NCBI GenBank assembly: GCA_026392775.1
Contig: JAPLBK010000030.1
Coordinates: 1-5,907 of the forward strand
Direction of reading: 5' to 3'
Origin: Actinomycetota bacterium
GTDB taxonomy: Bacteria; Actinomycetota; Actinomycetes; Nanopelagicales; Nanopelagicaceae
DNA length: 5,907 bases
Below are positions 1 to 5,907 of this stretch, in pieces; the stretch's first letter is position 1, and every line of letters begins with the position of its first letter. The notes beneath the pieces were generated by a model. The model searched no databases and was not told the origin of the DNA. It was given only the letters and a program-made list of their open reading frames with translations. A program made the position numbers and the translations under genes.

Positions 1-1242
1 TTTTACTGCAATTACTGGTGGTCGTGGCACGTGGTTGTAATTAGTTGCCATGCTGCGTCCATATGCACCTGTTGCTGGGGTGGCTAATAAATCTCCAGGA
101 ACAATGTCACTTTCCAATTCAATCTCGCGAATGACAATATCGCCGGTCTCACAGTGCTTTCCGACAATACGTGAAGAAATCTTTGGTGCACTGCTACCAC
201 GATTTGCTAGCGCTGCGAAGTATTGAGCATCATACAAAGCAGGGCGCAGGTTATCGCTCATGCCACCATCAACAGAGACATAACGGCGAATCGTACCGTT
301 TTCTAAAGTGACATCTTTAACTGTTCCAACTTCATAGAGTGTGAACATCGTTGGTCCAACGATTGCTCGCCCTGGCTCAATTGAAATCCGAGGAATGGAA
401 AGCTTATGAGCAGGGCATTGGCTACTAACAACTTCTGCCAAAGCTTTCATCGTTGATGCTGGATCTAAATTAGTTTCTCCCGGTAAATAGGCAATTCCAT
501 ATCCCCCACCTAAATCAAGTTCAGGTAGCTCTGCTGAATATTCATCACGGTACTGAGCAAGAAGTTCAATAAGGCGCTGGGCACTTATTTCAAATGACTC
601 AGTTTCTAAAATCTGTGAACCGATGTGGGCATGGAAGCCGCGCAGTTCTAGGGATGAGTGCGTGCGCACGTGGGTAATTGCATTCCACGCAGCACCACTT
701 GCAATTGAAAAGCCAAACTTCACATCTTCATGGGCGGTGGCAATAGATTCATGTGTGTGGGCTTCAATGCCTGGTGTTAGACGCAACAAGACCTTTTGAA
801 CTACTCCATACTTAGTTGCAGCTGAGCTAACCCGCTCTATTTCATAGAGTGAATCAATAACGATTGTGCCAACTCCGGCTGCCACAGCCTTTTCTAGTTC
901 AGCTACAGATTTATTGTTTCCATGCACTTCAATCTTGGCAGGATCAATTCCACCCTTAAGGGCAACAGCTAACTCACCGCCTGTGCAGACATCAATACCG
1001 ATACCGATATCTTTAATCCAACGGGCAACTTCAACGCATATAAAGGCTTTAGCTGCGTAATAAACAGTGCCCGCGTTACTTCCAAAAGCTTCATGCAAAG
1101 CTGTGTTCCAGGCTGAAGCGCGATCTCGAAAATCTGCTTCATCCATAACAAAGGCTGGTGTGCCAAACTCTTTAGCTAACGCTGAAACCGGGATTGAAGA
1201 GATTGTTAATTCTGCGCCAGTCTTAACATGAGAGGACCACAT
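1..1242 (-). CDS. lysA: Diaminopimelate decarboxylase, C-terminus cut by window edge
   Basis: Catalyses the last step of lysine synthesis: PLP-dependent decarboxylation of meso-2,6-diaminopimelate to L-lysine in the cytoplasm. I translated the minus strand from ATG at 1242-1240; the frame stays open to base 1, giving 414 codons. Family landmarks of the fold-type III (alanine racemase-like) decarboxylases appear in order: YYAAKAF at 61-67 with K65 as the expected PLP-binding lysine, HIGSQ at 206-210, the glycine-rich GGGYG at 245-249 (phosphate binding), EPGR at 289-292, VDGGMSDNLRPALY at 324-337, HCETGD at 363-368 with the conserved cysteine C364, and GAYGRSMATNYNHVPRP at 392-408. Actinobacterial LysA proteins are usually about 450-470 aa, so a few tens of residues should lie beyond the left edge. 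It starts 2 bases after argS stops, which supports one operon. In many Actinobacteria hom, thrC and thrB follow; they would lie outside this window. Confidence 0.96.
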   Translation of the reverse strand, partial: MWSSHVKTGAELTISSIPVSALAKEFGTPAFVMDEADFRDRASAWNTALHEAFGSNAGTVYYAAKAFICVEVARWIKDIGIGIDVCTGGELAVALKGGIDPAKIEVHGNNKSVAELEKAVAAGVGTIVIDSLYEIERVSSAATKYGVVQKVLLRLTPGIEAHTHESIATAHEDVKFGFSIASGAAWNAITHVRTHSSLELRGFHAHIGSQILETESFEISAQRLIELLAQYRDEYSAELPELDLGGGYGIAYLPGETNLDPASTMKALAEVVSSQCPAHKLSIPRISIEPGRAIVGPTMFTLYEVGTVKDVTLENGTIRRYVSVDGGMSDNLRPALYDAQYFAALANRGSSAPKISSRIVGKHCETGDIVIREIELESDIVPGDLLATPATGAYGRSMATNYNHVPRPPVIAVK

Positions 1243-1244
1243 GT

Positions 1245-2909
1245 CTACATCCTCTCCGGTGCACTAACGCCCAATAAATCTAAACCATTTTTAATTACTT
1301 GCTTCGTAGAAGCACAGAGTAATAGACGGGCAGTGTGTAATGGAGATGGGTTTTCTTCGCCCATTGGTAACACACGACAGTCGGCATAGAAGCCGTGATA
1401 AGTACCGGCTAACTCTTCAAGGTAGCGAGCGACACGGTGAGGTTGGCGAAGTTCAGCCGCGCTTTGCACCACACGTGGGAACTCAGCTAAAGCCCCCAAT
1501 AGTTCGTTTTCACGATCATGAACAAGCTGTGATGAATCAAAGGCGCTCAAATCAACTGAAATATTTAAATCAGCGGCATTTCGCAAAACAGCGGTAATAC
1601 GAGCATGAGCGTATTGAACGTAGTAGACCGGGTTCTCATTGGTATTGCGCTTTAAGATATCGATATCCATGACCATGGGTGTGTCTACTGGGTATCGAAT
1701 CAAGGTGTAGCGGGCAGCATCAACGCCGACTTTTTCTACTAACTCTTCTAGAGTGATTATGGTGCCGGCGCGCTTAGAGAGTTTGACCTCTTCCCCACCT
1801 TCCATAATCTTTACTAGCTGACCAATAAGCACATCAATGTTGTACTCAGGATCATCCCCTGTACATGCGGCAATAGCTTTTAAGCGATTCACATATCCAT
1901 GATGATCTGCGCCCAGCATGTAGATACAGATATCAAAGCCCCGCTCACGCTTATTGATGTAATAAGCGGTGTCTGATGAGAAGTAAGTAAGTGAGCCATC
2001 AGATTTAGTTAATACGCGATCTTTATCATCGCCAAAGTCAGTTGTGCGCAGCCATACTGCACCTTCTTCCTCAAATACATGGCCCTGCTTGCGCAACTTC
2101 TCTAAGCCATGCTCAACTGCGCCTTGATCATGTAGTGAACGCTCTGAAAACCAGACATCAAAATGTGTTCCAAAAGTATCTAAGACTCTCTGCTGATCTT
2201 TTAATTGAAGGGCATATGCAGCTTCCCGAAAAGCTGGATGGCGCGCGCCTTCTGGCAAAGAAGTGATAGATGGATCACTTGCTACAACTTCTTTAGCTAA
2301 ATCTGAAATGTATGCGCCCTGATAACCATCTTCAGGAATCGGATTACCTAAAGCTGCCGCTTCAACCGATGCTCCAAATAAATCCATCTGATTACCGCGA
2401 TCATTAATATAAAACTCGCGTTTAACATCTGCCCCTGCAGCGCTAAGGACTCGGCCTAGGGAATCACCGACTGCTGCCCAACGTGTGTGTCCTAAGTGCA
2501 GTGGGCCAGTTGGATTAGCACTAATAAATTCAAGATTGACGCGCACCCCTGCGAGCGCACTACCTTTGCCATAATCCTTAGTTGCCTTAAGAATCGTTGT
2601 CACTAACTCGGCTTGATTAGCGCGGTTAAGAGTTATGTTAATAAATCCAGGGCCAGCAATATCTACCTTTGAGATTCCTTCGGTGCCAGAAAGCAAGTCA
2701 CAGATAATCTGTGCAACATCGCGAGGATTTTTGCCGGCAGGCTTTGCAAGTTGGAGTGCAATAGAAGTTGCATAGTCGCCATGGTCTCGATCTTTGGGGC
2801 GCTCTAATTTGATAGTGGCCGGAATTTGTCCAGATAGTGAGCCAGCGCTAATGGCTTGCTCAAGGGCGGCTTTGATCGCGGCTTCTAACTGCTCTATCTG
2901 TGTGGACAC
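1245..2909 (-). CDS. argS: Arginyl-tRNA synthetase
   Basis: Class I aminoacyl-tRNA synthetase that charges tRNA-Arg with arginine in the cytoplasm; essential. The 554-aa length is normal for bacterial ArgRS. Domain order is complete: an N-terminal Add-1 type tRNA D-loop recognition domain (about 1-95), a Rossmann catalytic core opening with ANPTGPLHLGH (131-141; HLGH at 138-141 is the HIGH signature), GADHHGY at 333-339, the KMSK-equivalent KLSKRAGT at 376-383, and a helical DALR anticodon-binding domain (about 430-554) starting near ENPVYYVQYAHAR (425-437). The start is GTG at 2909-2907. I see no convincing Shine-Dalgarno in front of it, and no better in-frame start was found. The TAG stop at 1247-1245 is followed 2 bases later by lysA. 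The gene is divergent from the sugar transporter operon across a 186-bp gap. No damage or missing motif is seen. Confidence 0.97.
   Translation of the reverse strand: MSTQIEQLEAAIKAALEQAISAGSLSGQIPATIKLERPKDRDHGDYATSIALQLAKPAGKNPRDVAQIICDLLSGTEGISKVDIAGPGFINITLNRANQAELVTTILKATKDYGKGSALAGVRVNLEFISANPTGPLHLGHTRWAAVGDSLGRVLSAAGADVKREFYINDRGNQMDLFGASVEAAALGNPIPEDGYQGAYISDLAKEVVASDPSITSLPEGARHPAFREAAYALQLKDQQRVLDTFGTHFDVWFSERSLHDQGAVEHGLEKLRKQGHVFEEEGAVWLRTTDFGDDKDRVLTKSDGSLTYFSSDTAYYINKRERGFDICIYMLGADHHGYVNRLKAIAACTGDDPEYNIDVLIGQLVKIMEGGEEVKLSKRAGTIITLEELVEKVGVDAARYTLIRYPVDTPMVMDIDILKRNTNENPVYYVQYAHARITAVLRNAADLNISVDLSAFDSSQLVHDRENELLGALAEFPRVVQSAAELRQPHRVARYLEELAGTYHGFYADCRVLPMGEENPSPLHTARLLLCASTKQVIKNGLDLLGVSAPERM
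1251..1257 (-). promoter_or_regulatory. lysA ribosome binding site inside the argS 3' end
   Basis: Read on the minus strand, GGAGAGG lies 8 bases before the lysA ATG and within the last sense codons of argS. It is a good Shine-Dalgarno match at normal spacing and settles the lysA start. Its location implies that ribosomes finishing argS re-open or feed the lysA start (translational coupling); the coupling is inferred. Confidence 0.8.
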
Positions 2910-2915
2910 CGCCCA

Positions 2916-2947
2916 AGGCTATCGTGCGCTCAGTTGAGCGTTATCAA
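2916..2947 (-). promoter_or_regulatory. Candidate argS promoter giving a leaderless mRNA
   Basis: On the minus strand TAGCCT (2921-2916) fits the TANNNT -10 form and ends 6 bases before the GTG start codon, the spacing expected if transcription begins at the start codon itself. TTGATA (2947-2942) could be the -35 box, but its 20-base spacer is long. Leaderless mRNAs are common in Actinobacteria, and the lack of a Shine-Dalgarno before argS agrees with this. The inverted repeat 2927-2940 lies between the two boxes. The call is weak because both hexamers are imperfect. Confidence 0.27.
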
Positions 2948-3073
2948 ATCGTTAGGTGATGGGGTGAGATTTCACCAAAAATAGAGTGACGAATCCAGGC
3001 ATCCCCACTAGCGTTTACTCCACTATCGCTCCTATCTCATCCGGGTAGAAAAAGATTCACCCAGGGGTGCGAT

Positions 3074-3085
3074 CCTTTCGAAAGG
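3074..3085. promoter_or_regulatory. 12-bp perfect palindrome over the xylF Shine-Dalgarno (possible operator)
   Basis: CCTTTCGAAAGG is its own reverse complement. Its right half contains AAAGG (3081-3085), the only plausible xylF ribosome binding site, 10 bases before the ATG. Many LacI-family operators are palindromes with a central CG, so this could be a sugar-responsive operator. In RNA it could make only a very short hairpin (4 bp with a TCGA loop). The palindrome is seen directly; the operator role is inferred, and no regulator gene is present in the window. Confidence 0.4.
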
Positions 3086-3095
3086 TGTTTCATAT

Positions 3096-4163
3096 ATGAA
3101 AAAGCGCCGCCTCGCGATTACTGCAGTTCTTGCTGCAGTTGCTATCGCACTGACAGGTTGCTCAAAAGCTGATAAGGCCGTAGAAGGTTTTGTTGGTGTA
3201 ATTCTTCCTGATGCAGCATCATCAAACCGCTGGGAAACTGCTGACCGCGGATTCCTACAAGCAGCATTTGATGCAGCAGGAGTAAAGGTTGACATTCAAA
3301 ACGCAAACGGCGACAAGGCACAATTTGCAACTATTGCAGACCAGATGCTTACAGCTGGTGCAAAGGTTCTTATCCTTGTAAACCTAGATTCAGATTCAGC
3401 TAAGGCTGTTCAGGACAAAGCTGCAGCACAGGGTGTTAAGACAATCGACTACGACCGTCTAACACTTAATGGTTCAGCTTCATTCTATGTTTCATTTGAT
3501 AACGAGGCAGTCGGTCGTCTACAAGGTGAAGGCATCAAGGCATGTCTAGATGCAGCAGGAAAGTCATCTGCTCGTATCGTTTACCTCAACGGTTCACCAA
3601 CAGATAACAACGCAACACTATTCAAGGCTGGATACGATTCAGTTCTTCGTCCATTGATCGATTCAAAGGCATACACACTTGTTGATGACCAGGCTGTTCC
3701 AGACTGGGATAACGCAAAGGGTGGAGTAATTTTCGAACAGCAGCTATCAAAGGCTGGCGGAAAGCTTGATGCAGTTGTTTCAGCTAACGAAGGTCTTGGA
3801 CTTGCAGCTATTGCTGTTCTTAAGAAGAACAAGCTAAACGGCAAAGTCTGCGTGTCTGGACAAGATGCAACTGTTGACGGATTGCGTGCAGTCCTCACAG
3901 GAGATATGTCAAACACTGTATACAAGGCCATCAAGGCTGAAGCTGAAGGTGCAGCTGCACTAGCAATCGCATTGCTACGTGGAGAAGAAGCAACAACAGC
4001 AACAGGTTCTGTAAACAACGGAACAATTGATGTCCCATCAGTGCTATTGGTACCAGTTGGAATCACAAAGGCAAACGTCAAGGACGTTATTGCTGATGGC
4101 TTCCAGAAGAAGGAAGATGTCTGTAAGGGCATCGAAGACCTCTGCACAGCTAGCGGACTCTAA
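3096..4163 (+). CDS. xylF: XylF-type sugar ABC transporter substrate-binding lipoprotein
   Basis: Captures a sugar, most likely D-xylose, outside the membrane and hands it to XylH. The 355-aa precursor opens with a basic MKKRR stretch, a hydrophobic signal segment (about 6-19) and the lipobox LTGC (19-22), so C22 should be lipidated and anchor the protein. The rest is a periplasmic-binding-protein type 1 fold (Peripla_BP_4). From memory it matches E. coli XylF blocks: RWETADRG (45-52), YDR (119-121), FYVSFDNEAVG (130-140), GSPTDNN (166-172), SGQDA (254-258), TVYK (274-277) and NNG..DVPS (307-315). Several of these, such as D120/R121, N231, D257 and K277, align with known sugar-contacting positions. 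Two cysteines near the C-terminus (C343, C350) could form a disulfide. Codon use is strongly biased (AAG for 24 of 28 Lys, AAC for 16 of 17 Asn), as expected of a highly expressed gene. A terminator-like hairpin follows. Glucose or another aldose is a possible alternative ligand. Confidence 0.9.
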   Translation: MKKRRLAITAVLAAVAIALTGCSKADKAVEGFVGVILPDAASSNRWETADRGFLQAAFDAAGVKVDIQNANGDKAQFATIADQMLTAGAKVLILVNLDSDSAKAVQDKAAAQGVKTIDYDRLTLNGSASFYVSFDNEAVGRLQGEGIKACLDAAGKSSARIVYLNGSPTDNNATLFKAGYDSVLRPLIDSKAYTLVDDQAVPDWDNAKGGVIFEQQLSKAGGKLDAVVSANEGLGLAAIAVLKKNKLNGKVCVSGQDATVDGLRAVLTGDMSNTVYKAIKAEAEGAAALAIALLRGEEATTATGSVNNGTIDVPSVLLVPVGITKANVKDVIADGFQKKEDVCKGIEDLCTASGL

Positions 4164-4191
4164 TATCCGACACAGCTAGGCAATAGAAAGT

Positions 4192-4235
4192 AGGTTGCGG
4201 CTCGGGGATCATTCCCTGAGCCGCAACTTCTTTTA
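4192..4235 (+). terminator. Strong intrinsic-terminator-like hairpin between xylF and xylG
   Basis: GTTGCGGCTC (4194-4203) pairs perfectly with GAGCCGCAAC (4218-4227). The stem continues inward through a G-T wobble and GGGA/TCCC to a 4-base TCAT loop (4209-4212), giving about 15 bp, or 17 counting the outer A-T and G-T pairs. The T-rich run TTCTTTTA (4228-4235) follows at once. This is the form of a rho-independent terminator. Because xylG and xylH follow in the same direction with no clear promoter of their own, it probably ends only part of the transcripts and protects the xylF mRNA 3' end, raising XylF over the membrane components. The rest of the 123-bp gap holds only the xylG ribosome binding site. 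Confidence 0.85.
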
Positions 4236-4286
4236 TAGGATATTTTCACCGCAAGTAAGCACAACCTAAAGAAAGTGGTCAGAGCC

Positions 4287-5060
4287 ATGAGCGCACCGAT
4301 ACTCTCATTACGCGGCATTAATAAATCTTTTGGACCGGTACACGTCCTTAAAGATGTTAATTTTGATATCGCCCTTGGCAAAGTAACTGCCCTAGTCGGA
4401 GACAACGGTGCCGGTAAGAGCACACTCATTAAATGTATCGCCGGTATATATACACCTGAGACCGGAGATTTTCTTTTTGAAGGTAACAAGGTTGATATTC
4501 ACGGTCCACGCGATGCAACAGCTCTTGGAATTGAAATTGTATATCAGGATCTAGCGTTGTGCGATAACTTAGACATTGTACACAATATGTTTTTAGGTCG
4601 CGAGCAAAAGCGTGGAGCAGTATTAAATGAAACTTCTATGGAAGCACTCGCCCGTAAGACCCTTGATAGCCTGAGTGTTAGAACGGTTAAATCCATTCGC
4701 CAGACAGTCTCTTCACTCTCAGGCGGACAACGCCAGACAGTTGCTATTGCACGTGCTGTTCTCTGGAACAGCAAAGTAGTTATTTTGGATGAGCCAACTG
4801 CAGCCCTTGGTGTTGCACAGACTGAACAAGTACTTAACTTAGTTCGTCGCCTTGCTGATAATGGTTTGGCTGTTGTATTAATCAGCCACAACCTCAACGA
4901 TGTTTTTGAGGTAGCAGATAACATCGCCGCTTTGTATCTTGGAAATATGGCTGCACAGGTTGATAAGAATGAAGTTATTCCGCGCCAAGTGATTGAACTA
5001 ATCACGACAGGAAAATCTGCCGGAGTCCAAGCACCTGTAGCAAATAAGGGAGCAAAGTAA
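4287..5060 (+). CDS. xylG: XylG-type sugar ABC transporter ATP-binding protein (single domain)
   Basis: Cytoplasmic ATPase that powers sugar import through XylH. I chose the ATG at 4287: GAAAGTGG (4271-4278) lies 8 bases upstream, and the protein then begins with the usual family start, MSAPILSLRGINKSFG. An in-frame GTG at 4275 would add four residues but has no ribosome binding site. The 257-aa protein has all ABC motifs: Walker A GDNGAGKST (38-46), Q-loop Q87 in YQDLAL, signature LSGGQ (144-148), Walker B VVILDEP (164-170, with D168 and E169) and switch histidine H201. It resembles one half of E. coli XylG/RbsA-type ATPases, which are fused two-domain proteins of about 500 aa; one copy here implies a homodimer. 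The stop codon overlaps the xylH start by one base, so the two are surely co-translated. Codon use is unbiased (7 AAA, 7 AAG), unlike xylF. Confidence 0.92.
   Translation: MSAPILSLRGINKSFGPVHVLKDVNFDIALGKVTALVGDNGAGKSTLIKCIAGIYTPETGDFLFEGNKVDIHGPRDATALGIEIVYQDLALCDNLDIVHNMFLGREQKRGAVLNETSMEALARKTLDSLSVRTVKSIRQTVSSLSGGQRQTVAIARAVLWNSKVVILDEPTAALGVAQTEQVLNLVRRLADNGLAVVLISHNLNDVFEVADNIAALYLGNMAAQVDKNEVIPRQVIELITTGKSAGVQAPVANKGAK
5046..5052 (+). promoter_or_regulatory. xylH ribosome binding site inside the xylG 3' end
   Basis: AAGGGAG lies 7 bases before the xylH ATG, within the last codons of xylG. It is a good Shine-Dalgarno match and, with the TAATG stop/start overlap, fixes the xylH start and points to translational coupling of ATPase and permease. 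Confidence 0.8.
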
Positions 5061-5907
5061 TGAGCGTTGTTATTGAGCATGAAGATGCCACTATCAAAAG
5101 CGCCATGGGCGATTACTGGGCCCGCGTTAAAGCAGGCGACATCGGCTCACTTCCTGCAGTTCTTGGCCTAGTTGCTCTTTGCATTGTTTTTGGCTCAATG
5201 TCCAGCGTTTTCTTAACGCCGGGTAACTTTGCAAATCTACTCACACAGGCAGCTGCGGTGATTGTTATTGCCATGGGGTTGGTTTTTGTACTACTACTTG
5301 GAGAAATTGATCTCTCTGCAGGCTTTACAGCAGGTGTGACTGGCGCAGTTCTAGTTATTTTGATTACCAACCACGATGTGCCTTGGTATGCAGCTCTGCT
5401 TGTATCAATCATCGTCGGCATTATTTTAGGTTTTGGTCTTGGAACATTAATTGCACGCCTAGGTATTCCTTCCTTCGTTGTAACTTTGGCAGCCTTCCTT
5501 GCTTTCCAGGGAATTCTTCTGTTGCTTGCAGGTGAAGGTGGAACTATCCGTGTGGAAGATAAGACTATTTTGGCAGTTGAAAACTCAAATCTTTCCCCTC
5601 TTTATAGTTGGATTTTCTTTATAGTTGTCTCTGTTCTCTATGTGCTGACAGGGTTGAGTAGTATTTATTCCCGCCGTAAAGCAGGTCTAAAATCTGAACT
5701 CATTAAACTCTGGGTATTAAAGACTGCGGGCCTTCTTGGAATTACCGGTGTGGCAGTTTTTGCTTTGAATTTAGAGCGAAGCAATAACCCAGATCTTGTA
5801 AGCCTCAAGGGAATTCCTTACGTTGTGCCGGTCATCCTCTTGCTTTTGGTTATTGGAACATTCGTTCTTGGCCGAACAGCTTTTGGGCGTCATATCTATG
5901 CAGTGGG
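5060..5907 (+). CDS. xylH: XylH-type sugar ABC transporter permease, C-terminus cut by window edge
   Basis: Integral membrane channel subunit of the sugar importer (BPD_transp_2 family, as RbsC and XylH). The ATG at 5060-5062 shares its A with the xylG stop (TAATG). The frame is open to the window end, giving 282 full codons; E. coli XylH is about 393 aa, so roughly a quarter or more is missing. A polar N-terminal segment (1-30) precedes hydrophobic segments near 31-50, 62-80, 86-103, 108-131, 138-157, 182-200, 218-237 and 253-270. GEIDLSAG (81-88) is the family's signature after the second segment. A basic loop (204-216, with RRK at 205-207) probably faces the cytoplasm. GRTAFGRHIYAVG at the right edge matches the conserved loop that contacts the ATPase. 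Order and overlap with xylG make it the partner of XylF and XylG. Confidence 0.92.
   Translation, partial: MSVVIEHEDATIKSAMGDYWARVKAGDIGSLPAVLGLVALCIVFGSMSSVFLTPGNFANLLTQAAAVIVIAMGLVFVLLLGEIDLSAGFTAGVTGAVLVILITNHDVPWYAALLVSIIVGIILGFGLGTLIARLGIPSFVVTLAAFLAFQGILLLLAGEGGTIRVEDKTILAVENSNLSPLYSWIFFIVVSVLYVLTGLSSIYSRRKAGLKSELIKLWVLKTAGLLGITGVAVFALNLERSNNPDLVSLKGIPYVVPVILLLLVIGTFVLGRTAFGRHIYAV

Larger units (their letters stand above)
2910..3095. promoter_or_regulatory. Divergent intergenic region between argS and xylF
   Basis: This gap must carry the promoters of both divergent units. It holds four short inverted repeats: CGCTCA-GT-TGAGCG (2927-2940), GGTGA-GATT-TCACC (2963-2976), CACCC-AG-GGGTG (3058-3069) and CCTTTCGAAAGG (3074-3085). 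The arms are only 5-6 bp, so some may be chance. For xylF the best promoter guess is GTGACG (2986-2991), 17 bases, then TAGCGT (3009-3014), a weak match that would give a leader of roughly 75 bases. I searched both strands for a tRNA-Arg, often found near argS, and found no T-arm or acceptor-stem pattern. No small ORF with a start and ribosome binding site was convincing. Confidence 0.6.

Noticed and set aside
866..1166. Short frames on both strands within lysA
   Set aside because: They overlap the lysA reading frame, whose conserved motifs run straight through the region; low-complexity translations without family features.
2910..3095. Possible tRNA-Arg or riboswitch in the argS-xylF gap
   Set aside because: No 7-bp acceptor stem, T-loop consensus or anticodon arm could be assembled on either strand, and the inverted repeats are too short for a structured leader.
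3581..4147. A 188-codon open frame antisense to xylF
   Set aside because: It mirrors the biased codons of xylF, has no ribosome binding site and shows no recognisable domain, while the plus-strand protein is unmistakable.
4231..4246. TAGGAT / GATATT as a separate xylG promoter after the terminator
   Set aside because: Only a TANNNT-like -10 is present; no -35 match lies at proper distance, where the hairpin stem sits. Partial read-through explains xylG expression as well.
4275..4286. GTG at 4275 as the xylG start
   Set aside because: It has no ribosome binding site in front, whereas the ATG at 4287 has GAAAGTGG at 8 bases and gives the usual family N-terminus.
4544..5080. A 178-codon open frame antisense to xylG
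   Set aside because: It lies fully opposite the ABC ATPase with intact motifs, has no credible start signal and looks like a shadow frame.

Overview
The window reads as a piece of a low-GC actinobacterial chromosome. The adjacent order argS then lysA is the usual start of the actinobacterial arginyl-tRNA synthetase / lysine-threonine cluster. The GC content, judged by eye, is in the mid-40s percent, low for Actinobacteria. Intergenic spaces are short, and a xylose-type sugar ABC transporter follows. This suits the streamlined freshwater acI lineage (Candidatus Nanopelagicales: Planktophila, Nanopelagicus and relatives). The lineage call is inference; no rRNA or other phylogenetic marker lies in the window.

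Left half, minus strand (1-2909): argS (554 aa, GTG start) is followed after 2 bases by lysA (diaminopimelate decarboxylase). The lysA ribosome binding site lies inside the last codons of argS. lysA runs off the left edge with 414 codons present, missing an estimated few tens of C-terminal residues. The two genes look co-transcribed and translationally coupled.

Centre (2910-3095): a 186-bp divergent intergenic region serves argS on one side and the sugar operon on the other. It holds four short inverted repeats. One is a perfect 12-bp palindrome with a central CG that covers the xylF Shine-Dalgarno sequence. No tRNA or small gene was found in it.

Right half, plus strand (3096-5907): a three-gene sugar importer, xylF (lipoprotein binding protein), xylG (single-domain ATPase) and xylH (permease, cut by the right edge). 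A long GC-rich hairpin followed by a T-run sits between xylF and xylG, while xylG and xylH overlap by one base. With the marked codon bias of xylF, this suggests the binding protein is made in large excess over the membrane complex. XylF captures the sugar outside the membrane, XylH forms the channel and XylG hydrolyses ATP to drive import. Xylose is the best substrate guess; glucose or a related aldose cannot be excluded.

I see no mobile element, CRISPR array, RNA gene or clearly novel system. All five genes belong to well-known families. The points worth a second look concern regulation and expression balance in the transporter operon.
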